This document shows positions 23,144 through 34,876 of a stretch of DNA of 64,000 nt, piece by piece (within the stretch, counting starts at the first letter, position 1; every line of letters begins with the position of its first letter). The DNA is from Sepiola atlantica. Lineage: Eukaryota; Mollusca; Cephalopoda; Sepiida; Sepiolidae. The position numbers and the translations under genes were made by a program. The stretch covers positions 76,668,445 through 76,732,444 of the forward strand of contig OY744523.1 in assembly GCA_963556195.1 (NCBI GenBank), in the 5' to 3' direction. Under the pieces are notes generated by a model that saw only the letters and a program-made list of their open reading frames with translations, had not been told where the DNA came from and searched no databases.

Positions 23144-23448
23144 CGCCAACGACTTACTGGAACAATGCGGAAAACATTCTATGCGCATTTCTTCACCGTC
23201 TTCTTAAAATGCTCTTCTTTCTCCTGCTTTTTTGTTTATTTGCTTTTAAAACCTGAGGATGATTCGACGACGAATCGGAAACGTTAGTGAAACATGTGAA
23301 ACCTATGGAACATTTATTATTTTTTTTTGGGGGGGGGGGATTTTAATACAAAGAAGGCCATCAGAAAAATGTAAAAAATAAAAAAATATATATTTAAACA
23401 GACGAATTCTGTTATCTTTAACAATGTTTGCAAAAATGTATATATATA
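23137..23448 (+). mobile_element. Penelope-like 5' unit (subfamily C) with hammerhead-like hairpin
   Basis: The unit runs from (AT)n to a second short (TA) run. CGCCAACGACTTACTGGAAC comes first, then CCTGAGGATGATTCGACGAC and CGAATCGGAAACGTT (about 23253-23286). Here GATTCG and CGAATC form a perfect 6 bp stem between CTGAGGA and GAAAC. Next is GTGAAACCTATGGAAC, a poly(G) run, and a frame FNTKKAIRKM...KQTNSVIFNNVCKNV that meets (TA)n. The inverted copy at 56124-56410 matches across almost the whole length, so the unit boundaries are real. Assignment to Penelope-like elements rests on the Lys-rich plus FNxxC pattern and is moderately secure. Confidence 0.5.
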
Positions 23449-23449
23449 A

Positions 23450-23851
23450 ACGAAAGCTTGCAAAAAAAATAATTCAATAAATGAATTTTTCATTTAAATT
23501 GCACGATTGTTGATTTTCAAAATATTTCACTTAAATAATTTTCATGCGTGCTTCAAAGATGTTGTAAATTTTCTTATACCAATCTGCACATAAAATCGAC
23601 AGGACTACACTTATCCTAACGTCTTTTAGACCTTGACATGCCTTTCTGCTTCTATCGTGATTCGATCCTTCAGGGTTAATACCATCAAACTGAGGAAGAA
23701 AAAAAATAAGACACTCTCGCCTCACAAAGTTGTTCTACAAAGAAAGCTTGCAAAAATATATTAATTAAACACATTTTTCATTTAAATTGCACGATTGGAG
23801 ATTTTCAAAATATTTCACTTAAATACATTTTCCTGCGTGCCTCAAAGACGT
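23450..23851 (+). repeat. Pair of ~115 bp direct repeats (family I)
   Basis: 23450-23565 and 23736-23851 both contain GAAAGCTTGCAAAAA, TTTTTCATTTAAATTGCACG, GATTTTCAAAATATTTCACT and GCGTGC(T/C)TCAAAGA. A shorter third copy (ATCATTTAAAATCGGACGAT) is at about 56050-56098, beside (AT)n and a subfamily C Penelope piece, so this sequence is a recurrent companion of those pieces. Confidence 0.6.
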
Positions 23852-23854
23852 GGT

Positions 23855-24164
<310 letters not shown>

Positions 24165-24218
<54 letters not shown>
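24165..24218. repeat. (AT)n microsatellite
   Basis: Uninterrupted (AT)n, immediately upstream (minus strand) of the subfamily E hairpin motif. The Penelope piece is therefore sandwiched between two (AT)n tracts. Confidence 0.95.
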
Positions 24219-24219
<1 letters not shown>

Positions 24220-24307
24220 TTTAAAGATAATCTTTTTTTAAAATTCTAAATAAATATATTTTCATATTTTTAGTGTACCATTTTGATGTTCAATTTACTG
24301 TGTTTAA

Positions 24308-24308
<1 letters not shown>

Positions 24309-24369
<61 letters not shown>

Positions 24370-24377
24370 TGATGATG

Positions 24378-24421
<44 letters not shown>

Positions 24422-24431
24422 TATAATGATG

Positions 24432-24523
<92 letters not shown>
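24309..24523. repeat. (AAT)n microsatellite, ~215 bp
   Basis: Long (ATA)n with short GATGATGAT and TAATTATAATGATGAT interruptions. Poly-Ile and poly-Tyr frames are artefacts. Confidence 0.95.
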
Positions 24524-25914
24524 CAATTAGAACTGTGTTAATTATATTCGTCTGGCATTCAATGAATATCACAATTTCTGATGTCATCTTTTAATTTCTC
24601 ATCATACTCTGAGGTATATACTTTCTCATATTTTCTATCGCATGTTTAGTGAAGTAATTTTTATAAGATTCATTTTCAAACAACATTAACATTATATAGA
24701 AGTTATAGAATTACATATATTTGATTACAAGCAATAGAGCCCACAATGTAAAAAATGGTGTAAAAAAGACAATGGTGAACGTCAAATGATAATAATAAGA
24801 AAAATCTCCTTGAAGCCACTTCTGTCAAAATACTTTTGCTGGTAATAAAGAGCAATTATGTTTCTAAGCGCACACATCATGTACAATAACGCTATAAAAA
24901 TTCCCTGCTTTTCATTTTTATCCAGATGTTAGACTGGATTTTATTTATTTATTTTTAATGTAGATGACTGGCACTTTTATGCTGCCATATTCAGAAAATA
25001 TACGTTCGAAATATCACAAAAAGCAGTCAACTCCTCCCTAAGTACTGAATACTTGAGAGCGCAGATATGTTATTATCCAAGCTCATACCGTTTACATAGC
25101 AAGAATTCGGTTATATGTGAGAAAATTAAAGCTCCACGGCTAACAACTGCACTAAAGAACTAAATGTCTTATATGTTATTTGCTAATTCTATATGTATTA
25201 CATAATGTCTCTGCCCAGTGTTGCCCGGGAGTTAATTGTTTGACAGGAAAATCCTTAAAATAAGGTTTCAATGTATTATAACGTAATTAATTGATGACAT
25301 CATAAACGCCGGTGATTAAAATATTAAATCTCAGTTACTGTTTTATCTGATTGATGTGTTATTGTATTATTAATGTTATAAATAATAACAAATATTGCAG
25401 CGTGTGATTATCGAAGTTAAGTGTATGCATGAGTAATTTCCAGTATGATTATGTACATTTTTGAAAGGTCTGAAAAATTGGTTAAATAATATACTTCTTT
25501 GTTGCATGTCTTTGAAGCATGTAGTCTTACTAAAGTTTCCCACTTTATTATGCAGTCTTTTGTATTATTGTTGTTGTACTCTGCAATGTATTCCAAGATG
25601 CACTGATTGGGAAGTAGAGGCCAGACAATGAAGTGTTGAATCATATGGTCCTACTTGTCACATTCTCCGATGGTCGGCTCGCTTTTGTAGCCCCATCCAG
25701 CCATAGCAATTTTAGATCGCCCCGTTTCCGTTCGTAGAGGGTTGAGTGTTTACCACTTGACTCAGAGTTCTTCTGAGCCAGAAGGAATGGTCTTAGAAAG
25801 AAGGATTCTAATAGCAGTAGGCGATTTATCAACCGTCATCTAAAAAATTCCGAAGCATAAACAAATCTGTGTGTTACAAAAGCTATCGATCACAAAGCAT
25901 GTGTCCGTTTCTAA

Positions 25915-25915
<1 letters not shown>
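24524..25915. other. AT-rich, no feature seen
   Basis: No coding or repeat similarity that I can name. Small frames near 25417-25832 are unsupported. Confidence 0.4.

Positions 25916-25979
<64 letters not shown>
25916..25979. repeat. Compound (CT)n-(AT)n microsatellite
   Basis: (CT)n for about 22 bp directly joined to (AT)n for about 40 bp. Confidence 0.95.
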
Positions 25980-25984
<5 letters not shown>

Positions 25985-27614
25985 TTGTCCTATTCTCAAA
26001 TACGTATTATAACTTAATTAACCTAATTATAATTAATTATTATGTTAACCCGGAAATATCCTATATTGATTTGTATTAACTTGGTCGTGAAAGATTCATG
26101 TGACACTTGCATTTTCAAATAAGTGATCAAACCTAAACGTATTCACCATATATCAAAGCATTCATGTAAATATTTACATGGTAAAAAGTCTGTCGAAATC
26201 GAAATTGCACAACAGTAGTTAAGGAAACGTTTTTATTTTGTGAAATCAAACGTCCATTACGAGAAATGAGCTGACATTTCTTGAATTGATATAATTTTCT
26301 AACGGTTATTTATTGTTCAAATTGAAAATAAATAATATGGTGAGGTTATATAGCTTCCCCATAAGGGCCCCATAAAAGGTACAAACGACAAGACCCAAAA
26401 ATGCTTCATAACAAGTTTAAAAGCATAGGAAGACTATGAAAATGATAAAAATCTACTTAATTATGAAGAATTTGTCTCATTTATAACAGTGGTTCATATT
26501 TCATTAAAACATGCAGTAAAATATTTGAAAATGTTTCCTTTTTTGTTGCCATGTTGTCGAGTTATTAAACAGAAAATATAAATATAGCCCCATCAGGAAA
26601 ATTAACGTGGATAAAGGGTCATTTCCCCCCAATTTCAAGAGCTAATGCCCACCGTTTTATTGATTTATTTATTGTATCTAACAAAAAAATAAGGGATCTT
26701 TTCAAATTTAGTTGTTTCAATACCTGCAATAATTCTATAAAAATAAATAAATTCTATGTAGTGCAATTTATTTGTTGTGTCATTGTCTGTCTTGACGTAT
26801 GAAATTAAATAATGCAATTAAACAAAATCAACAGGAAGATCAAATACAACTTATCCCGAATAAAATTGTGCGATGATCCAATGGTTGTATCCATTTTAAT
26901 ATTGAGATGTTTAACTTTATGTTATTTATTACTTGAAAATTATAGAAATGGAAATAATTAGAATACGTGTGGCAACATGGGGTTCATGGATGATAGCTGT
27001 TGCACACGTAGGTCAGCATTCATTCCCGGGAAACGCCGGTGAGCCTGCTAGTCTGTAAATATTTGGCTAGGTTTATTTTAATTTTCTCAAGAGTTTCTAA
27101 TTCCACAATCTTTCACGTGAATGGCCCTTCCTTTGTTCAAGTAAAGCGATGATTCTTGGCATCCCGAGTATTGTCCAACTGAGCGAAGTGCGTCCTAACA
27201 TGATTAATCCCCCAAATGTGTTCTCTTGGGAGTCTGACCGCTGTTGTCTCCACTTGGCAAATATTCGCACATTCAAAGACCAGTTAGGCCTTGATCTCTG
27301 ATGATAATTATCACTAATGTGTCCATTGTGCCTCCGGCATGATGATGATGGTGATGCTAATACGGTCAAAGACGGAAAGAATGCTATGTCCTCATCGCTA
27401 TCGAGTGTCCATTATTGGCATTAGTTGACACCACCCAAATAGATCAAAGGATTTCAATAAAAGAACTTGATCACGCATTTCGAGTATTTACGCATTTTAC
27501 AAAAATACACATAATTCCAACTCTGAAAGCTATTTATGATCAATTTGTAATATTAACAAACAATAGTTTGTATATAAATTTGCATGTGAATCTGTTCAAA
27601 AACAATATAGTAAT
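25980..27614. other. AT-rich; GC-richer island at ~27000-27390
   Basis: Mostly featureless. The 27000-27390 part is GC-richer, includes CCCGGGAAACGCCGGTGAGC near 27027 and a (CATGATGATGATGG) stretch near 27337, and may be an old interspersed repeat. The 90-codon minus frame there (27097-27369) matches nothing I recognise. Confidence 0.35.
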
Positions 27615-27985
27615 TAGATTTTAGGTCACAAGCGCTAAAAATATTTATTCTACTTTGATTTCTATTCAAAAATTTGTTAAAATAGTCTTGTTGCATAACT
27701 AAAACTAATAAGTCTATTTACTTCTATATTATTATTTGGATAATATACAAGTAAACACACATTAATTACTTAGTGTTTAGGGTGTGTATGGACACACTAT
27801 GTAAATTAGATGGACGGCTAACGCAAGAAAGAAGCAACCCTGTAAAATAGATCCACTTTTTATCTAAATGCTCATAATATTTAAATATTATATGGTGGTT
27901 GAATAAAAAAAATGAGAAAGGGTAAAAAATACATAGCAAAGTGCGATATCAGTGACTAGTTTAGTTAAAAAGTTGTTCAAAGATA
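27615..27985 (+). repeat. Interspersed repeat (family H) copy 2
   Basis: Diverged copy of 17636-18060 in the same orientation (see that entry for the shared landmarks). It lies just left of the LTR retrotransposon, which may have inserted next to or into it. Confidence 0.5.
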
Positions 27986-28067
27986 ACTCAATCGAAGAAT
28001 TAAAGACTATTTACATATGTATGTTGTGTCTGTAAAGTATATAAGAAAAACAACGTTATGCAACTAT

Positions 28068-28380
28068 AATCCGATGATGAATTTAAGACAACTTCTATTA
28101 CATAACGAACAATCTCAATCTCTACCTTTTCTGTCAGCTGTGCAATTTCGAATTGAACTGTCTTCCATCATTCGTTCTTTCTTAAAATAGTTGTTAACCT
28201 CATATGCAAATGAATGTCACCTATAAAAACATCTAACTGCGAGCACAAGTTCTTTTTTCCACTGAAAATCGAGTGTCCACCATGCGAAACGGTCCACACA
28301 CTTCAAAGCTGGTAGCTCTTTATTGTGTTTCTATTTTTACAGTAGGCAACAATTAATTCTATTTTGTATTTGAAACCACA
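28068..28380 (-). repeat. 3' LTR
   Basis: Minus-strand start is TGTGGTTTCAAATAC. Landmarks shared with the other LTR are ACAGTAGGCAACA, ACTTCAAAGCTGGTA, CACAAGTTCTTTTTTCC, TTACATAACGAACAATCTCA and ATCCGAT(G/A)ATGAATTTAA. The purine stretch GAGCATGAGGGCG immediately upstream serves as the likely polypurine tract. The inner edge is exact to a few bases; the outer edge is uncertain by about 10. Confidence 0.75.
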
Positions 28381-28401
28381 CGCCCTCATGCTCATTAAAG
28401 A

Positions 28402-28900
28402 TCATTCCATATCACATAATCTCGTACCCAAATCGGCGCATTGCGGTCTTTGCCTTGTAACCGCCGCCTCACCTTCATTCGTCTTAGGTTCGGCGCTTAA
28501 ATCCGCATCATTTACATGAACAACACTACTTACATCAATAATGTGCTGTGGCATCTCATCGACGTTCATATTGTTAGGGGGTTTCACTCCAGCAATGACT
28601 CCCTTTCCCATTGCGTCGTACATCGTGAATTTGGTGGCTTCACTCAAACCATTTCTATTTGGATTCCGTCTGGTCCTGGCTCATCGATTTCTGGGCATGT
28701 ATTTTTTGGGTGCCTCCATTTATAATTAAAGATTTATCTATGCGGCACTGTCTCCCTTCTCTGCTTGACCTTAGGTGTCATATTGTACCAGAATGTTACC
28801 TCTTTAGATGATGTCCTACCTCTCTCAGCTATTGCTGTCAATGTTTGATGATGTCGCTCCACTATTCTATTTCCCATAGGTTGCCTTGTAATACCTGTGT
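28402..28900 (-). pseudogene. LTR-element pol C-terminus (integrase tail)
   Basis: The minus strand reads GITRQPMGNRIVERHHQTLT, then AERG and VTFWYNMTPKVKQ, resembling the end of the integrase core of Ty3/gypsy elements (GNGIVERHHRT...FWYN.SP). After one frameshift near 28645 an open stretch of about 80 codons (FTMYDAMGKGVIAGVKPPNN to LCDME) leads to the natural stop at 28402-28404. The catalytic DDE residues upstream were not found. A frameshift and a stop near 28735 make it inactive. Confidence 0.65.
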
Positions 28901-29769
28901 ATTTCCATTTATTTTAGTATCATCTGGAGAAGTTTTGAGCGAAAAACGATACCATTGTGCATTTTTACTTCCATTACTGGACCTCATTGAAGAATAACCT
29001 TCTCTAATTAATCTGCAACCGCAGCTGCCGACTCTCCATATTACTAGTTTCCCAGGTTTACAGTCAATTATTTACAAGTATGCGCCCCACCAATAGTGTG
29101 TTATGTCAATAGCTAATCTTGTCCAACTGTTTGCAGTTCTAATTTCGCCAAGATTGGTTGTATTCAAAGCAGGATCGATTGGTTGACAGGATCGATTGAT
29201 TGTCAAGATCGATTGATTGCTATCGAACGCAATTCTTGGCCAGCTTCTGAACTTTCCTCTCGTTTTATAAATGGCTCAACTTTCCACACCAAATACCATG
29301 TTGTATCCACTCTCATGTGGTGCATGCCATAAAACTCTTGTAGTCCACCAGTTCCTTGACAGCATACCGGGAACTCTCCTTCTGAACAAACACCTGTTTT
29401 TTTATTCGGGTTTGTTCATCTGCTTTGTTTCTCTTTGAAGGTGCAAACACTGCCTTTATTCGCAGTACAGATTCGGATATTTATTCTCCATAGATTCCCA
29501 ACCTCCGCTTTACTATCAGATCTGCATCACCCTTTGTTTGTATTCTTTCGCTCTCCCAACTTTGTACTGGGCCCGAATCAATCCTTGCTTTGATCTCCCA
29601 ATCTCCATTTTATAGCCGAATAGATGGCATTCAGAACAGCATCTAATCGGCCATGTTAATAAGATTATAGTCATTCATTTTCGCTCTTATACTGCATCTT
29701 TCGTCACCAACTCACCGATCCCCACAATCACGCCTGTTGCAATACTGCTTTCATCACAGCATACCACTC

Positions 29770-30060
29770 CTATTTGTGTTTCAGGTATGTGCCAAGCTCA
29801 AGTAACATCAACTCTGTCATATCAGAGATCTCGTTGCCCCTTTTAAACATCAGCTCACCCATCTTTCCTTTCATCAGCTTAAGACCCAGTGCCGATCCTC
29901 CGTCCAGGGATTTTGCCGGTCTTTGCTGATAGCCCAAATCTCTTAAGATGTTCCACAACTTCCTCTGTCAACACCTTTTTCACATCTACGATTATGTCAT
30001 CAATGTACGAATCAGTGGCCTATTTTGTCTTATTTTCTCGTATTAACACAATTTTTTTAA
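29770..30060 (-). pseudogene. LTR-element reverse transcriptase fragment (YIDD box)
   Basis: SYIDDIIVDVKKVLTEEVVE and HLKRFGLSAK are encoded around 29900-30010. The YIDD at about 29997-30008 is the RT catalytic box. The next frame gives SLDGGSALGLKLMKGKMGEL and GNEISDMTEL, with a stop at 29770. Upstream RT motifs are scattered over several frames to about 30300. Inactive. Confidence 0.6.
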
Positions 30061-30949
30061 ATGGCTACAATAATCTTTTGTGCGACATTGTCCAAATCCT
30101 AACCGTGTCAGGCGGTAAGCTCTTTCTTTATAGCCGACCAGCCGTGGTACTGTTATTATTTTTTAGCAGACTTAAGGTCCACAATTGCTCTTCCTCCTGC
30201 CTACCGCCTCCACTTGCTCATCTTTTTATCACACACAACTATTATTTCGCTCCGTACATGACACGCTACAAAACGGTTAAATTTCCGAAAGTCTAATACT
30301 GACCTGAAGTTATCTTTTGTGGCCTGGAACACTGCAATCAATGGTAACACACTTTATACGTCACCCTTCCCTTGGTAAAAGAATACAGTCCGCTATCCAT
30401 ATTTCCACCTCCTTCTCAAACTGAGTTTTTCTGACGCTCGAAATAATTCTTGTAATAATTTACTTAATTCTGCAACACTGGAGGTTCTCCCATTCATTTC
30501 CAATTTGCTACAAATTTCCTTCCATCAAACTTTGCTTCAAAGTCTTTGTCATCGATTTTGCAAACGTTCAGCTGATGGACAGCTACGGCACAGTGTACAT
30601 CTCAAACATCACCTAAGTTTTGTTTATAGTCACACCTCCCATCTCATTGATTACATCCATTACAATAATGACGTCGATGCCGTCAATATTGTGATCCATT
30701 ATTATCACTTCTACTATTATTATCACTTGTCGGGCTCCCTTAAACCTTACGTCGTCTTCAGTCAACTGCTTTCACAGTTCTACTCCTACCACACCTACTC
30801 AACATTTGAAATTTAGTAAAGGGGTGCTGGATACGGTATCAACAAGTTCCGTAATTACAGTATTATACACTGCTACTTCTATCATTGGAAGAGGCCCGTA
30901 GTGCGCCTTCATTCTGTTACCCGGGTAGCTACTAAAGCAGGAAATACCT

Positions 30950-31491
30950 CGCAATGTGTCTACATTTGCCACAATCATAGCACGTTACTCTGGCATTAGG
31001 TGACCCCGACCAATCCTTATTTAAATGCGGTCCTCAACATCTAAAGCACCAAATGCTTGATGATTGCTTTTGCCCCATATTTCTCAGTGTAGTGATTTGT
31101 GCACTTGCTGCCACCATCCCAGTCTCTCTTGTATTATTTTGCCGACTAAAAGCCATACAGTCGGTATCAGTTTGCTGACGTCCATTCTCTCTACGTGAGG
31201 TAACTATTGCAGTGCCACAAACACGTCGTTTGGGAATCCCCTAATAGAGGGCAAGTTTAGCTGTATCATCCCGCTATCTCCCTATGTATCCTGCAAGTCC
31301 AGCCAATCTTTTGATCGTTTAGATTTTCTATGTTTTGTGAACGTTATCACTCGTCTCATTTCCGTCTGCTTCGCATCTAACTGGTCTTCATTACTAATCT
31401 CAGGGTAGAGAGCTATATCATCTCCGTGCAGAAAAAGTGGAGTAGAACTAGCAAGGTTTTGTACTTTTTGTAGCTTAGCAACCAATTTCAC
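30950..31491 (-). pseudogene. LTR-element gag with CCHC knuckle
   Basis: The N-terminal open part (31491 down to 31282) reads KLVAKLQKVQNLASSTPLFL and QLDAKQTEMRRV, a gag-like helical region. After stops and frameshifts comes CYDCGKCRHIARYF near 30952-30990: a zinc knuckle of C-x2-C-x4-H-x4-C form in which the last Cys is replaced by Phe. The order on the minus strand fits gag upstream of pol. Confidence 0.55.
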
Positions 31492-31589
31492 TTTTTATCC
31501 CCCACGCACATCAAATTCGCAACTAAAATGCGATTTCACATCCTTGCCTTCTCCTACAATTTCTGACTCAATCCTGCCGAAATAGCTTA

Positions 31590-31869
31590 TTATCCGATAA
31601 TGAATTTAAAGCAACTTCTCTTACATAACGAACAATCTCACTCAGTTGTCAAATTACCAACTGAACTCCCTTCCTCCATTCCTTACTGTTAAAATAGATG
31701 TTATTAGCATGTTCAAATGAATGCCACCAGTAAAAATAAAATAATTATGAACACAAGTTCTTTTTTCCGCTGTAAATTTAGTCCACTTACTTCAAAGCTG
31801 GTAACCTTTGATTTTCTTTCCATGTTTACAGTAGGCAACATTTAATTCGTCTTTTTATTTTAAACCACA
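31590..31869 (-). repeat. 5' LTR
   Basis: Partner of 28068-28380. The two differ by many substitutions and several indels, so the insertion is old. The minus-strand start is TGTGGTTTAAAATAAA. Confidence 0.75.
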
Positions 31870-33120
31870 GAAACAAATGATATTCACTTTTATTTTGTAT
31901 AATAATAAGTATATAACTGTATTTAGATTTTTTTATTTCATTACAAAAAATTCTACAATAAATAGAAGGTTAATTTTCATCCAAATATTCTTATCGGTTC
32001 TTAGACTTTTTTTCCAAATATTCCTTTGTGCTATTATCTAAATCTGATTATGCAGTTTTCATTAGTATCACCGAACTGAATATATTTTACATTCTTGTAT
32101 ATTCGCAATCTTAAGGCTCTTCATAAACATATCATTCAAATTCATCATACTGTATTATTAATTCCAAAATCTCTCTGAAAATCCAGTCAGCGATTTGTAA
32201 AATACTAAATATCTTCTATTTTAATTCCATAGATTAGTTTTTGTCGCTGTTGGATTGAAACGAAAATGTTTACATTAAAATGTTGAATTTCAATATATTT
32301 TCATCTTTTGAAATGTATTTTCCAATAATATCTGTCATCTTTTAGTGTATGTCACACGTTCAGAATTTGACGGAATTAATGTGTGTGTTTAGTAGAAGAT
32401 TAAAATGGAGAAATATGCAAGAAATTGAAATGAGAAAATATAAAACATTTCAAATGTGAATGAAACAAAAATGAACGTCGTTTGAAACGATAGCATGATG
32501 ATGATGAGCAGTGAAAAGAAGATTCAACATTTGATTGAAAGGATCTGTAAATCTAGAAAAATACTATTTAAATGATTCTTTAGCAATAAAAAAAGAACTC
32601 AAACATGAGCACAGAGAAAGAATATATTTGAAAGTCCAAAATGAGAAGAAAATAATAGAAGTGGATAAAAATAAAATAAATTATACTTTAATAAAATGGC
32701 AGGGGAATTTAATGGAGAGAAAATAAATCATGTTTTGGGGTTTGTATTGGAAGAGTTAAAAAAAGGTTAAAAGCTACACGGTATATCTTTTTCGTTTTCG
32801 GTCTGAAATCTAAGGATGCTTGTATTCATTTAATTATATATATTTGAAAGAGTGTGAGATAATCATTTAAATATAGAAATAAAGTAAAGAAAACAAAACT
32901 CACAATTATGATATGATTAACAAAATATAATTTGGCAACACTTGTTACAGGTTTCCTTCAAAAAAATTAAAACTCATACAGTGTTAATGACAAGTTAAAA
33001 AGTAACAGCAGAATTCAACACCGAAAACGGGTGCATAATACTCATATGCTATTGGATCCTTTACAAAGGGCATTAGAGATAAAAAAAAAACATTCACTTA
33101 AAATTTAAGTATCACCTTTA
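31870..33120. other. AT-rich, no feature seen
   Basis: No coding similarity. The 63-codon Lys-rich frame at 32535-32726 has no support. Confidence 0.4.
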
Positions 33121-33205
33121 TACTATACATATATATATTATACATATAAGATAAATAATATCATTTACACCAGCCTATATTGTAATTAGTATACAATACT
33201 TACAT

Positions 33206-33206
<1 letters not shown>

Positions 33207-33271
<65 letters not shown>
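33207..33271. repeat. (CA)n-(TA)n compound microsatellite
   Basis: Short (AC)n joined to (AT)n of about 50 bp. Confidence 0.95.
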
Positions 33272-33278
<7 letters not shown>

Positions 33279-33429
33279 TGTGATACATATATACGCATTT
33301 AACATTGACATACTTATGTATACGCATATATATGCACACACAATATACAAAATACATTAGTTTATCAATATTTACATATTAGATTGTCTGTATATATATA
33401 TATACACACGTACATATAAACATATACAC

Positions 33430-33612
33430 GCAACTATGGGTTCGTATCTCCCACCTGTGAGGTAATTCCAAGATAAGTGTGTAGTAGGAGCCTAGTTTAT
33501 CATTTAAGTGGTGTCTTTGAAATCGGGTTCGTGCCCTCCGACCAGCAAGAATTAACATTCCCTACACTGAGGATTGCATAAGCATGAAACATCGATGTCT
33601 GTAGGTAATAAT
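33430..33612 (+). repeat. Unclassified short interspersed sequence ending in (AAT)n
   Basis: Moderately GC-rich island containing GGTTCGTATCTCC and GGGTTCGTGCCCTCC, which loosely resemble pol III B boxes. CACTGAGGATTGCATAAGCA and TGAAACATCGATGTC follow, then TAATAATAATAAATA. The CTGAGGAT-hairpin-GAAAC part resembles the motif next to Penelope pieces here. It could be a SINE or a Penelope-derived end; I cannot decide. Confidence 0.3.
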
Positions 33613-33698
33613 AATAAATATTTATTTAGAAATGTTATATATATATAATTATGTACATATATATGTATATATAATTATGTACATATATATATATATGT

Positions 33699-33701
<3 letters not shown>

Positions 33702-33771
<70 letters not shown>
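33702..33771. repeat. (AT)n microsatellite, ~70 bp
   Basis: Uninterrupted AT dinucleotides bordering the left arm of the family F fold-back. Confidence 0.95.
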
Positions 33772-33775
<4 letters not shown>

Positions 33776-33888
33776 AATTAGCAGGCAATGCAATGCAGAG
33801 ATGTGACAGATAGACAAAAGTTGTAGCAAATAAGACATATAATGGTGGGACAAGTTAAATAGTTTCACCCTTAATACAATGTATACAT

Positions 33889-33962
<74 letters not shown>

Positions 33963-34768
33963 TATTAATTTTTTTTTAAAACACACATATATATGTATAT
34001 CTATATAACGTTACAATGTAATGTAATACTTGTATCAAGATGGCCTGGTGAAAATTCTTTATTATATAATATTTCGGGAACTCTTTCTTCTTCAGAACAA
34101 TGCTCAATTCAAGTTCAAGCGTGTATATGAAGTGCAGTGAGGATGCAGTCTTGCAGAAAGTACTGGTTAAATTTGAATTCTAACTAGATTTTAAAAATAA
34201 AAAATGAAAAAAAAATAAAGTGTTTTTTTTATGTATTAATTTATTTATTTTCATTATTTTTAAAAATAATTTTTGTTTTTGTTTTTAGAAGGTTGTCTTT
34301 TTTTAAATTTTAAATCTAAATTTAAACTACGTCTATTCGTTTCAATTAATATGTCGATTCATACTGCCATTAAACATCACATTATCTTTTGTTTGTTTTA
34401 TATAATTGTGTATATTAATATTTAGTGTATTTATTTTTATTTATTTTTGTAAAATATGTATATTCTATTAAGTAATTTTATTAAAGCTAGTATTATATGT
34501 TCATTCGCTGCTCGTATCTGTCTAATGCTAATTAACACAATGGAATGGAGGTAATTCAGCTGGATCTGTTTAATAATGTTTAAGTTGCTTTTTAATATCG
34601 TTATGATGTATGTGTGTTTGTTTTAAAATAAATAAATATATGTATATACATTGTATTAATGGTTAAACTATTTAACTTGTTCCATCATTATATGTCTTAT
34701 TGGCTCCAACTTGTGTCTATGCATCACACATCTGCATTGTATTGCCTTCTTAGTATCACATTTCTATA
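33772..34768. mobile_element. Fold-back (family F), ~115 bp arms
   Basis: 33772-33888 is the diverged reverse complement of 34646-34768. Shared phrases read on the right arm are TATACATTGTATTAA, AAACTATTTAACTTGT, CATTATATGTCTTATT and TCTGCATTGTATTGCC. The spacer holds (CA)n-(AT)n (33889-33958) and AT-rich DNA with TTCTGAAGAAGAAAGAGTTC on the minus strand near 34088. Both outer edges meet (AT)n-associated sequence. No coding content. Confidence 0.5.
33889..33958. repeat. (CA)n-(TA)n compound microsatellite
   Basis: (AC)n for about 20 bp joined to (AT)n for about 50 bp. Confidence 0.95.
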
Positions 34769-34806
34769 TACAAGTAAACAATGCTTCAAGCAAACAAAAT
34801 AAACCT

Positions 34807-34809
<3 letters not shown>

Positions 34810-34873
<64 letters not shown>
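34810..34873. repeat. (AT)n microsatellite
   Basis: The left flank CAATGCTTCAAGCAAACA resembles the left flank of the (AT)n at 36955 (CAATGCTTAAAGCAAACA), and both tracts have a minus-strand subfamily A Penelope piece on their right. Confidence 0.9.

Positions 34874-34876
<3 letters not shown>

Larger units (their letters stand above)
28068..31869 (-). mobile_element. Old LTR retrotransposon, Ty3/gypsy-like
   Basis: Two diverged direct repeats of about 280-313 bp (28068-28380 and 31590-31869) flank about 3.2 kb. On the minus strand the interior carries, in order, a gag-like frame, a CCHC knuckle, reverse transcriptase with YIDD, and an integrase C-terminal end that stops 21 bp before the 3' LTR. 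That order is LTR-gag-pol-LTR. The interior is shorter than the usual 4-5 kb, so parts of protease, RNase H and the integrase core are deleted or unreadable. Just after the 5' LTR, CGGCAGGATTGAGTC resembles a primer-binding site (complement of a tRNA 3' arm); this is tentative. The Ty3/gypsy label rests on the integrase tail and could be wrong at clade level. Confidence 0.75.

Noticed and set aside
24270..24587. Poly-Tyr and poly-Ile frames
   Set aside because: Same cause: (AAT)n microsatellite.
27097..27369. 90-codon minus frame in a GC-richer island
   Set aside because: Low-complexity Ser/Arg content and no recognisable motif; more likely part of an old interspersed repeat.
33430..33560. 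Possible tRNA-derived SINE (GGTTCG-type B-box look-alikes)
   Set aside because: No A box at the right distance and no tRNA fold, so not called as an RNA gene.
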